Shown piece after piece: positions 9,438 through 18,239 of a stretch of DNA of 35,602 bases. A program made the translations under genes and the position numbers. Below the pieces are notes generated by a model. That model was not told the DNA's origin. It did not search any database and saw nothing but the letters and a program-made list of their open reading frames with translations. The stretch's first letter is position 1. Each line of letters starts with the position of its first letter. Source of the stretch: Rhodospirillaceae bacterium (GTDB lineage: Bacteria > Pseudomonadota > Alphaproteobacteria > UBA6615); contig JABJEK010000077.1 in the NCBI GenBank assembly GCA_018702955.1, positions 1-35,602 of the forward strand, read 5' to 3'.

Positions 9438-10095
9438 GATCAATCCCGAGCATCTGCAGCATTATAGCTGCGGCATCGCGTTCGGCCGCGCGTTTACTCG
9501 GCCCCGTCGCCTGCACCGGTTCGACCCCTTCGATCCGGACCTCGACCGTAAACGACGGCGCGTGATCCGGTCCATCACGGCCAAGTTCGTGATAACTCGG
9601 CAATCCCCGCGCACCCGCCTGTGCCCATTCCTGCAAAGCCGTCTTCGGATCGCGCGGTGGCCGCGCGGCTGTTTCGATCAGGGGTGACCAGATACGGCGG
9701 ATGAATTCGTCCGCCACGGCAAACCCGCCATCCCGGTACATCGCGGCGATCAGCGCCTCGACCACATCGGCGATGATGGCCTCATTCGTGACCCCGGGGC
9801 CCGCGAGGATATGGTGAACGAGGCCCAGCTCCGCACCGACCTGCGACAGGGAGCCCGCATTGACCAACGCCGAGAAACGCCGGCCGATCTCGCCTTCGTC
9901 TTCATCGGGAAACCGATCGAGCAACATCTGCGCGACGATGAGCCCAAGCACCCGATCACCGAGAAACTCGAGGCGCTCGTAGGAATGGACTGGATCGAGA
10001 CTGGCGTGGGTCAACGCGCGTTCCAGGAGCGCGCGGTTTGCGAATACATGGCCGAGCGTGCGCTCAAGTGCACCAAGATCGGATGCGACGACCAT
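9427..10095 (-). CDS. rnc: Ribonuclease III
   Basis: This 222-residue endonuclease cleaves double-stranded RNA and processes rRNA precursors. The signature RLEFLGDRVL is at residues 41-50, and the four acidic metal ligands are visible as Glu43, Asp47, Asp110 and Glu113. The C-terminal third is a dsRNA-binding domain (from about TALQEWAQ, ending PSKRAAERDAAAIML). The open frame extends 22 codons upstream inside lepB. ATG 10095 is preferred because it overlaps the lepB stop as TGATG and gives the normal length. The downstream era start overlaps the rnc stop. Confidence 0.95.
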   Translation of the reverse strand: MVVASDLGALERTLGHVFANRALLERALTHASLDPVHSYERLEFLGDRVLGLIVAQMLLDRFPDEDEGEIGRRFSALVNAGSLSQVGAELGLVHHILAGPGVTNEAIIADVVEALIAAMYRDGGFAVADEFIRRIWSPLIETAARPPRDPKTALQEWAQAGARGLPSYHELGRDGPDHAPSFTVEVRIEGVEPVQATGPSKRAAERDAAAIMLQMLGIDHDD

Positions 10096-10838
10096 CAGTC
10101 CACGGAATCGAAAATGCGATTGAACCGCGTCGCCTGAATCCAGCGCCACGGCTCCAGCCAACCGGCGGTGCCGTCGGTTGAGAAGAACAGAATCTCCGCC
10201 CGCCCGATCAGATTGTCCGCCGGGACGAACCCCCAGCCCCGGCTGTCATTGCTGTCGTCGCGATTGTCGCCCATGGCGAAATAGTTTCCGGCCGGCACGA
10301 CGAATTCACGGGTGTTGTCCGACGGACCGCGATCGCCGAAGCCTTCGCGGATAATATAGGTCCGCCCGTTTGGCAGGGTTTCCTCATACTGCGGGACCCG
10401 GCGCACCTGGCCGCCATTATCGCGCGAGATATGGTCATCGATACGGCGCCGGGGCACCACTTTACCGTTGATGTTCAAACGGCCGCCGACCATCTGAATG
10501 CGATCGCCCGGCAAGCCGACAATCCGCTTGATGAAGTCTTCCCGGTTGGTCGGCGGGTGCCGAAACACGGCCACATCCCCGCGATCCGGAGTGCTGCCCA
10601 GGATACGGCCGTTGAAAAACCCGAGCCCCAGCGGAAGTGAAAAACGGCTGTAGCCATAGGAGAATTTGGACACGAACAGATAGTCACCGACCAACAGGGT
10701 CGGGATCATGGAGCCCGATGGAATGTTGAAGGGTTGAAACAGAAATGTGCGCACCACGCCCGCGATCAGCAGCGCGTAGATGATCGTCCGCACCGTTTCC
10801 ATGGTGCCGCCGGTTTTTTTACTGCGGTCTTTCGCCAT
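10095..10838 (-). CDS. lepB: Signal peptidase I
   Basis: This 247-residue inner-membrane serine protease removes signal peptides from exported proteins. One N-terminal membrane segment (about 15-34) is followed by the catalytic serine Ser43 in PSGSMIPTLLVGD and the general-base Lys104 in DFIKRIVGLPGD. The box E motif MGDNRDDSNDSR lies near the C-terminus. ATG 10838 is chosen over an upstream GTG at 10871, which would add 11 poorly conserved residues. The stop overlaps the rnc start as TGATG. It sits 138 bases downstream of acpS. Confidence 0.95.
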   Translation of the reverse strand: MAKDRSKKTGGTMETVRTIIYALLIAGVVRTFLFQPFNIPSGSMIPTLLVGDYLFVSKFSYGYSRFSLPLGLGFFNGRILGSTPDRGDVAVFRHPPTNREDFIKRIVGLPGDRIQMVGGRLNINGKVVPRRRIDDHISRDNGGQVRRVPQYEETLPNGRTYIIREGFGDRGPSDNTREFVVPAGNYFAMGDNRDDSNDSRGWGFVPADNLIGRAEILFFSTDGTAGWLEPWRWIQATRFNRIFDSVD

Positions 10839-10976
10839 GTCTACTCGTTTCGATTGAAGGTCCGCTCGCACTGAAAGTCCGATGGCCGCCGGATGGGCCG
10901 CAATGACGCGCGTTCTAACCGTCTCACCGGGTTTCCGCCAGTCACGAATTTGGGCGGGGCGACTAAACCCCTGCGA

Positions 10977-11441
10977 TCAATCGCCCAGATCGGGGATTGC
11001 CGAGATAATTACGATGGCCTGCGCGATCGGCGGCTCGTCGGTCAGCGACAGTTCGATCAGCGGTTTCATGCCCGGCGGCGTGATCTCTGCCAGGCGCGCG
11101 GCCGCCCCGTTGGTCAACGCCATGGTCGGCTTACCGGATGGCAGGTTTACCACGCCCATATCACGCCAGAAGACGCCTTTCCGAAAGCCGGTACCCAGCG
11201 CCTTGGAACAGGCTTCTTTCGCCGCGTAGCGTTTGGCATAGCTGTCGGCACGGTTCGCGCGCCGATCCGATTTCACCCGTTCGGTCTCGGTAAAGCAGCG
11301 CTGCACAAACTTGTCGCCGAACCGCGCCAGCGTGCGTTCGATCCGGGTGATATCGATCAGGTCGCTGCCCAGGCCGATAATCATCGGGTACATGGGAAGC
11401 GCGGGAGCCGCAGGCGAACGCTGTGCGTCGTCTTCGCTCAT
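10977..11441 (-). CDS. acpS: Holo-[acyl-carrier-protein] synthase
   Basis: This enzyme transfers 4'-phosphopantetheine from CoA to apo-ACP, needed for fatty acid synthesis. The core begins [16 protein letters not shown] (residue 20 on), with the Mg-binding Asp in GSDLIDI and the second motif [15 protein letters not shown] holding the Glu and Lys. The protein is 154 residues from ATG 11441, with about 19 extra N-terminal residues compared with the usual 120-135. That start is kept because it overlaps the pdxJ stop as ATGA, a coupling arrangement. Starts at the internal methionines (residues 17 or 20) remain possible. The pdxJ-acpS pair is a common bacterial arrangement. Confidence 0.93.
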   Translation of the reverse strand: MSEDDAQRSPAAPALPMYPMIIGLGSDLIDITRIERTLARFGDKFVQRCFTETERVKSDRRANRADSYAKRYAAKEACSKALGTGFRKGVFWRDMGVVNLPSGKPTMALTNGAAARLAEITPPGMKPLIELSLTDEPPIAQAIVIISAIPDLGD

Positions 11442-12205
11442 GCGCTCGCCTCGCCCTGCGCGTCCGAACGGGCCGCATTCATGAGGGAACGCATGCGCCT
11501 GATCGAGCTGTCGAGCCCGCTGAAAATCGCCTCGCCGATGATGAAATGACCGATGTTCAGTTCGACGATCTCCGGGATCGCGGCGATGGGCGCCACCGTG
11601 TCGAACGTAATCCCGTGGCCGGCGTGAATTTGTAATCCAAGATCCGATCCATATGCCGCCGCGTCGATGATCCTCGCCAACTGCGCCGAAGCGGCATCTT
11701 CATCACCATCGATCAGGGCATCGCAATAGGCGCCGACGTGAATCTCAACGGCGGGCGCACCAATCGAATGGGAGGCATCCATCTGGCGACGGTCCGGTTC
11801 GATGAACATGGAGACGATCGCCTTGTTCCCCGTCAGCTGGTCGACGAAGTGTTTCAGGTGGTTATGTCCCGAGGCGACATCGAGCCCGCCTTCCGTTGTG
11901 CGTTCCTCGCGACGCTCCGGCACGATGCACACCGCATGCGGTGCGTGGCGCAACGCGATCTCGAGCATCTCGTCGGTGGCCGCCATTTCCAGCGTCAGCG
12001 GGATTTCGATCGTGTCCATGAGGCGGGCCAGATCGTCGTCTGAAATATGCCGGCGGTCTTCGCGCAGATGCGCGACGATGCTGTCCGCGCCCGCCGCGGC
12101 GGCGGCGCGGGCCGCACGCACCGGATCGGGGTGACCGCCACCGCGTGCGTTCCGAATAGTCGCAACATGATCGACGTTGACGCCCAGGCGCAAATCAGAA
12201 GCCAT
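11438..12205 (-). CDS. pdxJ: Pyridoxine 5'-phosphate synthase
   Basis: This 255-residue TIM-barrel enzyme condenses 3-amino-2-oxopropyl phosphate with 1-deoxyxylulose 5-phosphate to make pyridoxine 5'-phosphate in the DXP-dependent vitamin B6 pathway. Recognisable motifs are [17 protein letters not shown] at the N-terminus, [11 protein letters not shown] near residues 44-54, [18 protein letters not shown] around 92-109, and a C-terminal HAGHGI segment with the phosphate-binding ELNIGH. Length is normal. The acpS start codon overlaps its stop. rsh ends 92 bases upstream of it. Confidence 0.96.
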   Translation of the reverse strand: MASDLRLGVNVDHVATIRNARGGGHPDPVRAARAAAAAGADSIVAHLREDRRHISDDDLARLMDTIEIPLTLEMAATDEMLEIALRHAPHAVCIVPERREERTTEGGLDVASGHNHLKHFVDQLTGNKAIVSMFIEPDRRQMDASHSIGAPAVEIHVGAYCDALIDGDEDAASAQLARIIDAAAYGSDLGLQIHAGHGITFDTVAPIAAIPEIVELNIGHFIIGEAIFSGLDSSIRRMRSLMNAARSDAQGEASA

Positions 12206-12297
12206 TGGAGTATCTCGTTATTCTCTGGTTCGCCGGTAGATTTGGCGCTCGTGGATGCAAAGGTCAACCCGGAGATGACCCTGGCAGGGACCGTGAC

Positions 12298-14475
12298 CTA
12301 GCTGCGCGCGCGCTCGACGGTGCTGACGGACCGTCGCCCGCGGAGGCTGGTGACGATGTTGTTGAGATGTTTCGCGTCCTCGACCTCGATATCGACGACC
12401 ATGTCGAAGAAGTCGGCTGTCCTGTTCGTGAATTTCAGGTTCGAAATATTCCCCCGCGCCGCGGCAATGGTCTCGGCCATCTCGGCCAGGCTTCCCGGTT
12501 CATTCATCAGGGTAATGTTCAGACGGCTGACCTGGGCACCGATACCGTTCTGCTCACGATCCCAGTCAACATCGATCCAGCGCTCCGGGCTGTCTGCGAA
12601 GGCTTCGAGGGTCATGCAGTCTATTGTGTGAACAGTCGCCCCCTTGCCCGTGGTCATGATCCCGACGATACGATCCCCCGGCAGTGGATAGCAGCACTTG
12701 GCCATATGCACCGCGATCCCCGGTGTCAGGCCGCTGATCGGGACGGCATGTTCACCATCCGTTGGTCGCTCGCGACGGCGGCGGAGTGAAAAGATCGACC
12801 CCCCCGATTTCTTGCCGCTGGTTTCGTCTGCCCGGTCCGGAAAGATAGACCGGACCACGTCGCTGCCGGTGTAGACACCCTGGCCAACCATCGCGAACAA
12901 ATCGTCGCGCGAGTCTGCATGAAACTCGCGAAAGGCCGTATCGAGGTTGATATCCGAAAGTGTCTCACCAAAGCGGCCAAAGGCCTTTTCGACAATGCTT
13001 CGGCCCAGATCGACATACTGACGCATCTGGTCTTCGCGCAAGACACGGCGAATACGCGCCCGCGCCTTGCCGGTGATCACCAGCTTTTCCCAATCCGGCG
13101 ACGGGGTCTGGTTCTTGGATGTCAGAATGTCGACCTGATCACCGTTCTGCAGGACAGTGCGCAAAGGCAAATTGCGCCCGTTGATCTTGGCGCCCACCGC
13201 CCTGTCACCGATCTCGGTATGAACGGCATAGGCAAAATCGATGGGCGTCGCGCCACGCGGTAACGAATACACGTCCCCCTTCGGCGAAAAACAAAACACC
13301 TGGTCCGAGAACATCTCCAGCCGGGTGTGGGCCAGAAAATCCTCGGGCGCGGACGCATTGTCGAGAATTTCCAGCAGCTCCTGCAGCCATCGGTACTGAT
13401 CGGTCTCCGCCTTGGCCGCACTCGAACCCGGGCCCGAGCCGACATCCTTGTATATCCAGTGCGCCGCGACCCCGCGCTCGGCGACATCGTGCATCTCGCG
13501 CGTGCGTATCTGGATCTCGATCCGCTGATCCGCCAGACCGAGAACACTCGTATGCAGGGAACGGTATCCATTGGGCTTCGGGGTCGAGATGTAGTCCTTG
13601 AACCGACCAGGCACGACGCGATACCGGCTGTGGACGACCCCCAGCGCCTGATAGCATTGGGGAACGTCCGATACGATCGCACGAAAGGCGATGATGTCCG
13701 ACAGTTGCTCAAGCGACGATTGCTGGCGCTGCATCTTCCGCCAGATCGAATAAGGTGATTTCTCTCGCCCCGCGATATCCGCTTCGATTCCGCTTTGCGC
13801 AAGCACTTCACGCAGCTCCCGCACGACCTTCTCGACCACGTCCTCGCCTTCGGCCCGCAGGAACCCCAGCCGACGCGAAATGGAATCACGCGCCTCGCCG
13901 TTGATCTCGCGAAACGCCCGATCCTCCAGCTCATCCTTGATGTCGTGCATGCCGATGCGTTCGGCCAACGGCGCGTAGATATCCATCGTCTCGCGCGCAA
14001 TCCGCAGCCGCCGTTCGTTGCCGACCATATGTTCGAGCGTGCGCATGTTGTGCAGCCGATCGGCGAGCTTGACCAGCAACACGCGGATGTCCCGGCTCAT
14101 CGCCAGCAACAGCTTGCGGAAATTTTCCGCCTGCTTGGCGCGATCGGACTGAAGTTCAAGCTGGGTCAGCTTGGTCACGCCATCGACCAGCTGCGCCACC
14201 TCTTCGCCGAAGAGCTCGGTGATCTGCTCGCTCGTCGCGTCGGTGTCCTCGATCGTGTCGTGCAGCAACGCCGTGATGATCGACGACGTATCAAGATGGT
14301 AGTTGGTCAGGATACCGGCGACTTCGAGCGGATGGCTGAAATAGGGTTCGCCGGACGCCCGCGTCTGCGATTTATGTGCCTCCATGGAAAAATCATAGGC
14401 GCGAATGAGCGCATCCTCGTCCGCGCTCGGATCGTAGGCTCGCACCCGTTCAACCAGTTCCACTTGCCGCATCAT
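12298..14475 (-). CDS. rsh: Bifunctional (p)ppGpp synthetase/hydrolase (RelA/SpoT, Rsh)
   Basis: This 725-residue protein makes and degrades the stringent-response alarmone (p)ppGpp. The hydrolase HD domain is intact: His48, His72-Asp73 in LLHDTIEDT, and LADRLHNMRT at 137-146. The synthetase domain has RFKD at 291-294 followed by YISTPKPNGYRSLH; RFKD is the form linked to bifunctional enzymes, as opposed to the acidic form of RelA. A TGS domain (PKGDVYSLPRGATPIDFAYAVH) and a C-terminal ACT domain follow. ATG 14475 is used: a GTG further upstream at 14532 lies inside the rpoZ terminator hairpin and is unlikely. Gene order rpoZ-rsh resembles the enterobacterial rpoZ-spoT order. It is the only RelA/SpoT-type gene in the window. 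Confidence 0.95.
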   Translation of the reverse strand: MMRQVELVERVRAYDPSADEDALIRAYDFSMEAHKSQTRASGEPYFSHPLEVAGILTNYHLDTSSIITALLHDTIEDTDATSEQITELFGEEVAQLVDGVTKLTQLELQSDRAKQAENFRKLLLAMSRDIRVLLVKLADRLHNMRTLEHMVGNERRLRIARETMDIYAPLAERIGMHDIKDELEDRAFREINGEARDSISRRLGFLRAEGEDVVEKVVRELREVLAQSGIEADIAGREKSPYSIWRKMQRQQSSLEQLSDIIAFRAIVSDVPQCYQALGVVHSRYRVVPGRFKDYISTPKPNGYRSLHTSVLGLADQRIEIQIRTREMHDVAERGVAAHWIYKDVGSGPGSSAAKAETDQYRWLQELLEILDNASAPEDFLAHTRLEMFSDQVFCFSPKGDVYSLPRGATPIDFAYAVHTEIGDRAVGAKINGRNLPLRTVLQNGDQVDILTSKNQTPSPDWEKLVITGKARARIRRVLREDQMRQYVDLGRSIVEKAFGRFGETLSDINLDTAFREFHADSRDDLFAMVGQGVYTGSDVVRSIFPDRADETSGKKSGGSIFSLRRRRERPTDGEHAVPISGLTPGIAVHMAKCCYPLPGDRIVGIMTTGKGATVHTIDCMTLEAFADSPERWIDVDWDREQNGIGAQVSRLNITLMNEPGSLAEMAETIAAARGNISNLKFTNRTADFFDMVVDIEVEDAKHLNNIVTSLRGRRSVSTVERARS

Positions 14476-14514
14476 GGCAACATCATAACCCTGTTGTGGG
14501 CCTGCGGGCCCGAC

Positions 14515-14549
14515 GAAAAAGCCCGGATGCACTTATGTGCGCCCGGGCT
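14515..14549 (-). terminator. Intrinsic terminator between rpoZ and rsh
   Basis: On the minus strand, AGCCCGG pairs with CCGGGCT (14543-14549 with 14520-14526). An inner GCAC/GTGC stem and a four-base loop lie inside, and five T residues follow. It sits 63 bases after the rpoZ stop and 40 bases before the rsh ATG. It could stop most rpoZ transcripts or act as an attenuator for rsh. Confidence 0.8.
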
Positions 14550-14612
14550 GAATTTCGAATGTTTCCCGTCCGACGACGGGGCGGCGCTGTGCGCCGGTTT
14601 CTGAACCTCAGA

Positions 14613-15011
14613 TCAGCTGGTGCTGTCCTGACTCTCGTCCACCGCATCCTCGAAGCGCATCTGCGGCATATCCGGCTCGGCACCGGGCTCTGCGTCGGCC
14701 TCGGGAGCGTCCGGCGTGACGCCGGCGATGTTGGATTCAGACTCGAGCAGTTCGATGACCTCATCCTCTTCGGGGAGATCGAACTCGACATGCTTCTGCT
14801 GGCTGACGATCAGCGATTCCTGGAGATTCTCCAGCTCAACCGTCTCGTCCGCGATTTCGCGCAGCGCGATCACCGGGTTCTTGTCATTGTCGCGCTCGAC
14901 CGTGATCGGCGCACCGGCCGACACTTCACGCGCACGCTGGGATGCGAGCATGACCAGATCAAACCGGTTCGAAACCTTATCGATGCAATCTTCAACTGTT
15001 ACGCGGGCCAT
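14613..15011 (-). CDS. rpoZ: DNA-directed RNA polymerase omega subunit
   Basis: This 132-residue protein is the small omega subunit that helps assemble RNA polymerase and, with ppGpp, forms a regulatory site in many proteobacteria. The N-terminus [20 protein letters not shown] and the segment [15 protein letters not shown] (here [19 protein letters not shown]) identify it. The C-terminal 55 residues are an acidic tail rich in Glu, Asp and Pro, longer than in Escherichia coli but common in Alphaproteobacteria. ATG 15011 has GGAG about 10 bases upstream. An intrinsic terminator follows, then rsh. Confidence 0.95.
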   Translation of the reverse strand: MARVTVEDCIDKVSNRFDLVMLASQRAREVSAGAPITVERDNDKNPVIALREIADETVELENLQESLIVSQQKHVEFDLPEEDEVIELLESESNIAGVTPDAPEADAEPGAEPDMPQMRFEDAVDESQDSTS

Positions 15012-15112
15012 TCAGATGTCTCCGGACCATCATTAAATTCGGCCTGTATATAGGCACAAAATCGCGAAATGCCAAGCTCTTGGGTGCGCCGCAATAAATT
15101 CTGCGCCACCGA

Positions 15113-15604
15113 TTATGGCTTCAACGGGCGCACATCCTCGCGATCAGCCGCCCGCGCCAGCAATGCCGCGACGCGTTCCCCAGTCACAGGATGGCACCAG
15201 TCAGGCGCGACATCCCGCAGGGGACGGAGGACGAAGGCGCGGTCCGCCATACGCGGATGAGGCAAAATCGGCCATCCGGTATCGATTTTTCCGTGATAGT
15301 CGAGCAGGTCAATGTCGATAATTCTGGCTGCGTTGCGCACCGTACGCGCGCGCCCCAGCCGGGTTTCTATATCGTGTAGCAATGTCAGCAACGGCCCCGG
15401 TGCCAGATCCGTCTCCAATGCAGCAACCGCATTCACATAGTCCGGTTGATCGGACGCGGGAACAGGTGCGCTCGAATACCAGCCGGACCGCCCGGTCACC
15501 GAGACACCTTCAGCCTCAATTTCCAGAATCGCGGCGGCAAGGCTGTCGCGCGGCGAGCCGTGATTGGCGCCAGGCAGATTGGCGCCAAGACCGATCAGGA
15601 TCAT
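15113..15604 (-). CDS. folK: 2-amino-4-hydroxy-6-hydroxymethyldihydropteridine pyrophosphokinase
   Basis: This 163-residue kinase transfers pyrophosphate from ATP to hydroxymethyl-dihydropterin in folate synthesis. The N-terminus MILIGLGANLPG, the SGWYSSAPVPASDQPDYVNAV pterin-binding stretch (about 40-60) and the nucleotide/metal motif ARIIDIDLLDYHG with its two aspartates are visible, followed by LPHPRMADRAFVLRPL. The usual WGPR before the acidic motif is NAAR here, a variant I associate with Alphaproteobacteria. ATG 15604 has GGAG at a good distance. No other folate gene is adjacent. It diverges from the NYN-domain gene across 158 bases. Confidence 0.94.
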   Translation of the reverse strand: MILIGLGANLPGANHGSPRDSLAAAILEIEAEGVSVTGRSGWYSSAPVPASDQPDYVNAVAALETDLAPGPLLTLLHDIETRLGRARTVRNAARIIDIDLLDYHGKIDTGWPILPHPRMADRAFVLRPLRDVAPDWCHPVTGERVAALLARAADREDVRPLKP

Positions 15605-15762
15605 GCAAATTCTCCGAAACGCTTGCGCCTGCCGGTATCTGGACAGCCCGGCGGCTGCGAGTTATCTAGACAAACATTAGAAAACGCCAATTTAAAACAC
15701 GCGCATAAGGGCATCGGTTTCTCTGTCTCTTCGACGCGTTCTAGCATTTCAGACGAGGATTT

Positions 15763-16422
15763 ATGGGCATGCTGAGCACCAGTGAAAAGACCGTCGTTTT
15801 CATCGACGGCGCCAACCTTTACGCAACTGCGCGAGGGCTGGATTTCGACATCGACTACAAGAAGTTACTGGCCCTGTTTCGTGAAAAATCCAATCTGGTG
15901 CGCGCTTACTACTACACGGTCCTGATCGAGGATCAGGAGTATTCCCCCATCCGGCCGCTTGTCGATTGGCTGGACTATAACGGCTACACACTGGTCACGA
16001 AGCCGGCGAAGGATTTCACAGATTCCAGTGGCCGCCGCCGCATCCGCAATTCCATCGATGTGGACCTCGCCGTCGACATGCTCGAAATCGCCGAACGGGT
16101 TGACCACATAGTTCTATTTTCAGGCGACAGCGGGTATCGCCGCCTGATCGAGGCCGTTCAACGCCGCGGCGCCCGGGTTACGGTCATCAGCACCACCGCC
16201 GGCAACGCGCCGTCCGTCGCCGACGAGCTGCGGCGCCAGGCCGACCATTTCGTCGACGTCAGGGAATTGCGCAACGAGATTGCGCGCGCGCGATCGGGCC
16301 AACCCGCGCGCCAGGACGACGACTATGACGATGAATATGATTATGACGGCCCCGATGATGATGATGACTTCGAGGACGACGACTACGAAGACGATAAGCA
16401 TGCCGTCGCGGCCGGCGATTGA
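15763..16422 (+). CDS. NYN-domain (LabA/DUF88-like) protein with acidic C-terminal tail
   Basis: The first 175 residues form an NYN domain, a PIN-like fold found in predicted ribonucleases and LabA-type proteins. The expected acidic pocket is seen as Asp15 in FIDGANLY, Asp99, Asp101 and Asp105 in SIDVDLAVDM, and Asp122 in FSGDSGY. Residues about 185-212 are almost only Asp, Glu and Tyr, a low-complexity tail that may be disordered or mimic nucleic acid. ATG 15763 follows an ACGAGG element; ATG 15769 is also possible. The stop TGA overlaps the ATG of the glycosylase gene (TGATG), so the two are co-translated. RNase activity is an inference from fold; the biological substrate is unknown. Confidence 0.85.
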   Translation: MGMLSTSEKTVVFIDGANLYATARGLDFDIDYKKLLALFREKSNLVRAYYYTVLIEDQEYSPIRPLVDWLDYNGYTLVTKPAKDFTDSSGRRRIRNSIDVDLAVDMLEIAERVDHIVLFSGDSGYRRLIEAVQRRGARVTVISTTAGNAPSVADELRRQADHFVDVRELRNEIARARSGQPARQDDDYDDEYDYDGPDDDDDFEDDDYEDDKHAVAAGD

Positions 16423-17072
16423 TGGCCATCGACGCCCCCGCCCCCGACTGCCCCTTATGTCCGCGCCTGGTAGAATTCAGGACGGACAATCAGGCGAAGT
16501 TCCCGGACTTCCACAATGGGCCCGTCCCCAGCTTCGGTTCGGCTGACGCGCGCCTGCTGATTGTCGGTCTTGCACCGGGCCTGAAGGGGGCAAACCGCAC
16601 AGCACGCCCGTTCACCGGTGACTATGCCGGAGACCTGCTTTACCCGACGCTCGTGAAATTCGGTTTCGCGCAAGGCAGCTACGCCGCACGGCCCGATGAC
16701 GGCATTGAATTGTCGGACTGCCGGATCACCAACGCGGTGCGCTGCGTCCCGCCGCAGAACAAGCCGGTCGGCGCCGAGGTGAAGGCCTGTCGCCCGTTCC
16801 TGATTTCCGAGTTCGACGCCATGGCCGAATTGCGGGTCATCCTCGCGCTCGGCGGGCTGGCCCACAATGCCACGCTGGCGACGCTCGGTTACAAACAGTC
16901 GGCATTCAAGTTCGGCCATTGTGCCCAACATGAGATCGCGCAGAACGAACGGCCCATCCTGCTGATGAACAGCTATCACTGCTCGCGCTACAACACGAAT
17001 ACGGGCCGCCTGACGACGCCGATGTTCGAGGATGTGTTCACCGCCATCCGCGGGTATCTCGATACGCTCTAG
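16422..17072 (+). CDS. Uracil-DNA glycosylase, family 5 (UDGb-like)
   Basis: This 216-residue base-excision repair enzyme is predicted to remove uracil, and perhaps other deaminated bases, from DNA. Motif A is GLAPGLKGANRTARPFTGD at 49-67. The second catalytic region is SYHCSRYNTNTGRLT near 184-198. Four cysteines that would hold a 4Fe-4S cluster are at 10, 13 (CPLC), 108 (NAVRCVPPQNKP) and 123 (KACRPFL). The GANRT extension after the LAPG motif favours family 5 over family 4. Start ATG 16422 overlaps the preceding stop; a TTG three bases earlier is rejected. The stop codon shares the palindromic CTAG at 17069-17072 with convergent hppD. Confidence 0.9.
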   Translation: MAIDAPAPDCPLCPRLVEFRTDNQAKFPDFHNGPVPSFGSADARLLIVGLAPGLKGANRTARPFTGDYAGDLLYPTLVKFGFAQGSYAARPDDGIELSDCRITNAVRCVPPQNKPVGAEVKACRPFLISEFDAMAELRVILALGGLAHNATLATLGYKQSAFKFGHCAQHEIAQNERPILLMNSYHCSRYNTNTGRLTTPMFEDVFTAIRGYLDTL

Positions 17073-18142
17073 TCTTCGTGCAGAACACCGCGGCGAATCT
17101 GGTCTTCCTCGATCGCGTCGAACAGCGCCTTGAAGTTGCCCTCGCCGAAGCCTTCGTTGCCCTTGCGCTGAATGATCTCGAAGAATATCGGGCCGATCAC
17201 CGTGTCGGTAAATATCTGCAACAGCAGGCCCTGATCCTCGGTCGGCGCACCATCGAGCAGGATGTTGTTCGCGCGTAGCCGCGCGACATCCTCGCCATGC
17301 CCGGGGACCCTCTCGTCGAGCGCCTCGTAATAGGAATCCGGTGTATCCATGAAGGCGACAGCCCGTGCTGCCAACGCCTCGACGGCCGCAAAAATATCGC
17401 CCGTACCCAGTGCGATATGCTGGATGCCTTCACCGTGATAGTCGCGCAAATATTCGGCGATCTGGCTCTTGTCATCGGCGGATTCGTTGATCGGGATTCG
17501 GATTTTGCCGTCCGCGCTGGTCATCGCGCGTGAGTGCAGCCCGGTGAGCTTGCCCTCGATATCGAAGTACCTAACCTCACGAAAATTGAACACGTCTTCA
17601 TAGAAGCCCGCCCAGTGATCCATGTTGCCCTGGTACACATTGTGGGTCAGGTGATCGATATAGGTCAGGCCCACCGGTGCCGCCGCCGCCCCTGCGATCG
17701 GTTCGAAATCCACGTCGTAAATTGTCCCCTCGGGGCCATAACGATCGACGAGATATAGCCGGCTATTGCCGATGCCCTGGAGCGTCGGGATATTCAGCTC
17801 CATCGGCCCGACATGGTTTGGCACCTCGGCGGCCCCACGTTCCAGCGCCTTGGCATAGGCTACAGCGGCATCACGCACGCGAAACGCCATGGCGCAGGCG
17901 CTCGGCCCATGCTCTTGCGCAAACTCGGCCGCGAAACTCCCCGGCTCGTTGTTCAGAACGAAATTGACGTCCCCCTGGCGGTAGAGCGTGACATCCTTGG
18001 ACCGATGCCGGGCGACTGCTGCAAAGCCCATTTGCTCAAACAAGCGCCCAAGTTCTTCAGGCTCCGGCGAGCAATACTCCACAAACTCGAACCCGTCGGT
18101 TCCAACCGGGTTGTCCCAAAGGTCTTTCGTCCGGCCAGCCAT
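17069..18142 (-). CDS. hppD: 4-hydroxyphenylpyruvate dioxygenase
   Basis: This 357-residue non-haem iron enzyme converts 4-hydroxyphenylpyruvate to homogentisate in tyrosine breakdown. The iron ligands fit the family facial triad: His164 in YIDHLTHNV, His242 in GIQHIALGT and Glu322 in FFEIIQRKG. The C-terminal GFGEGNFKALFDAIEEDQ motif is typical. ATG 18142 is chosen because AGGA lies 8 bases upstream; a TTG at 18178 is rejected. No homogentisate dioxygenase is in the window. A MarR-family gene diverges from it across 97 bases that contain a near-palindromic site, suggesting regulation by that protein, perhaps in response to an aromatic intermediate. Confidence 0.96.
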   Translation of the reverse strand: MAGRTKDLWDNPVGTDGFEFVEYCSPEPEELGRLFEQMGFAAVARHRSKDVTLYRQGDVNFVLNNEPGSFAAEFAQEHGPSACAMAFRVRDAAVAYAKALERGAAEVPNHVGPMELNIPTLQGIGNSRLYLVDRYGPEGTIYDVDFEPIAGAAAAPVGLTYIDHLTHNVYQGNMDHWAGFYEDVFNFREVRYFDIEGKLTGLHSRAMTSADGKIRIPINESADDKSQIAEYLRDYHGEGIQHIALGTGDIFAAVEALAARAVAFMDTPDSYYEALDERVPGHGEDVARLRANNILLDGAPTEDQGLLLQIFTDTVIGPIFFEIIQRKGNEGFGEGNFKALFDAIEEDQIRRGVLHED

Positions 18143-18206
18143 GGCACCCGTCCTGTTGTTGTTATGACATCCACGCAATTGACCCGGCGCAGACGGTTAT
18201 CTATTT

Positions 18207-18224
18207 TAGTTTCATATGTAACTA
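18207..18224. promoter_or_regulatory. Candidate MarR-family operator between hppD and marR
   Basis: TAGTTTCATATGTAACTA is palindromic at 16 of 18 positions and centres on CATATG. It sits in the 97-base divergent gap, 15 bases before the regulator's ATG. Its size and symmetry fit a MarR dimer site, and the location would allow autoregulation and hppD control. Function is inferred from sequence only. Confidence 0.65.
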
Positions 18225-18239
18225 TTTCAAGGTTTAGTC

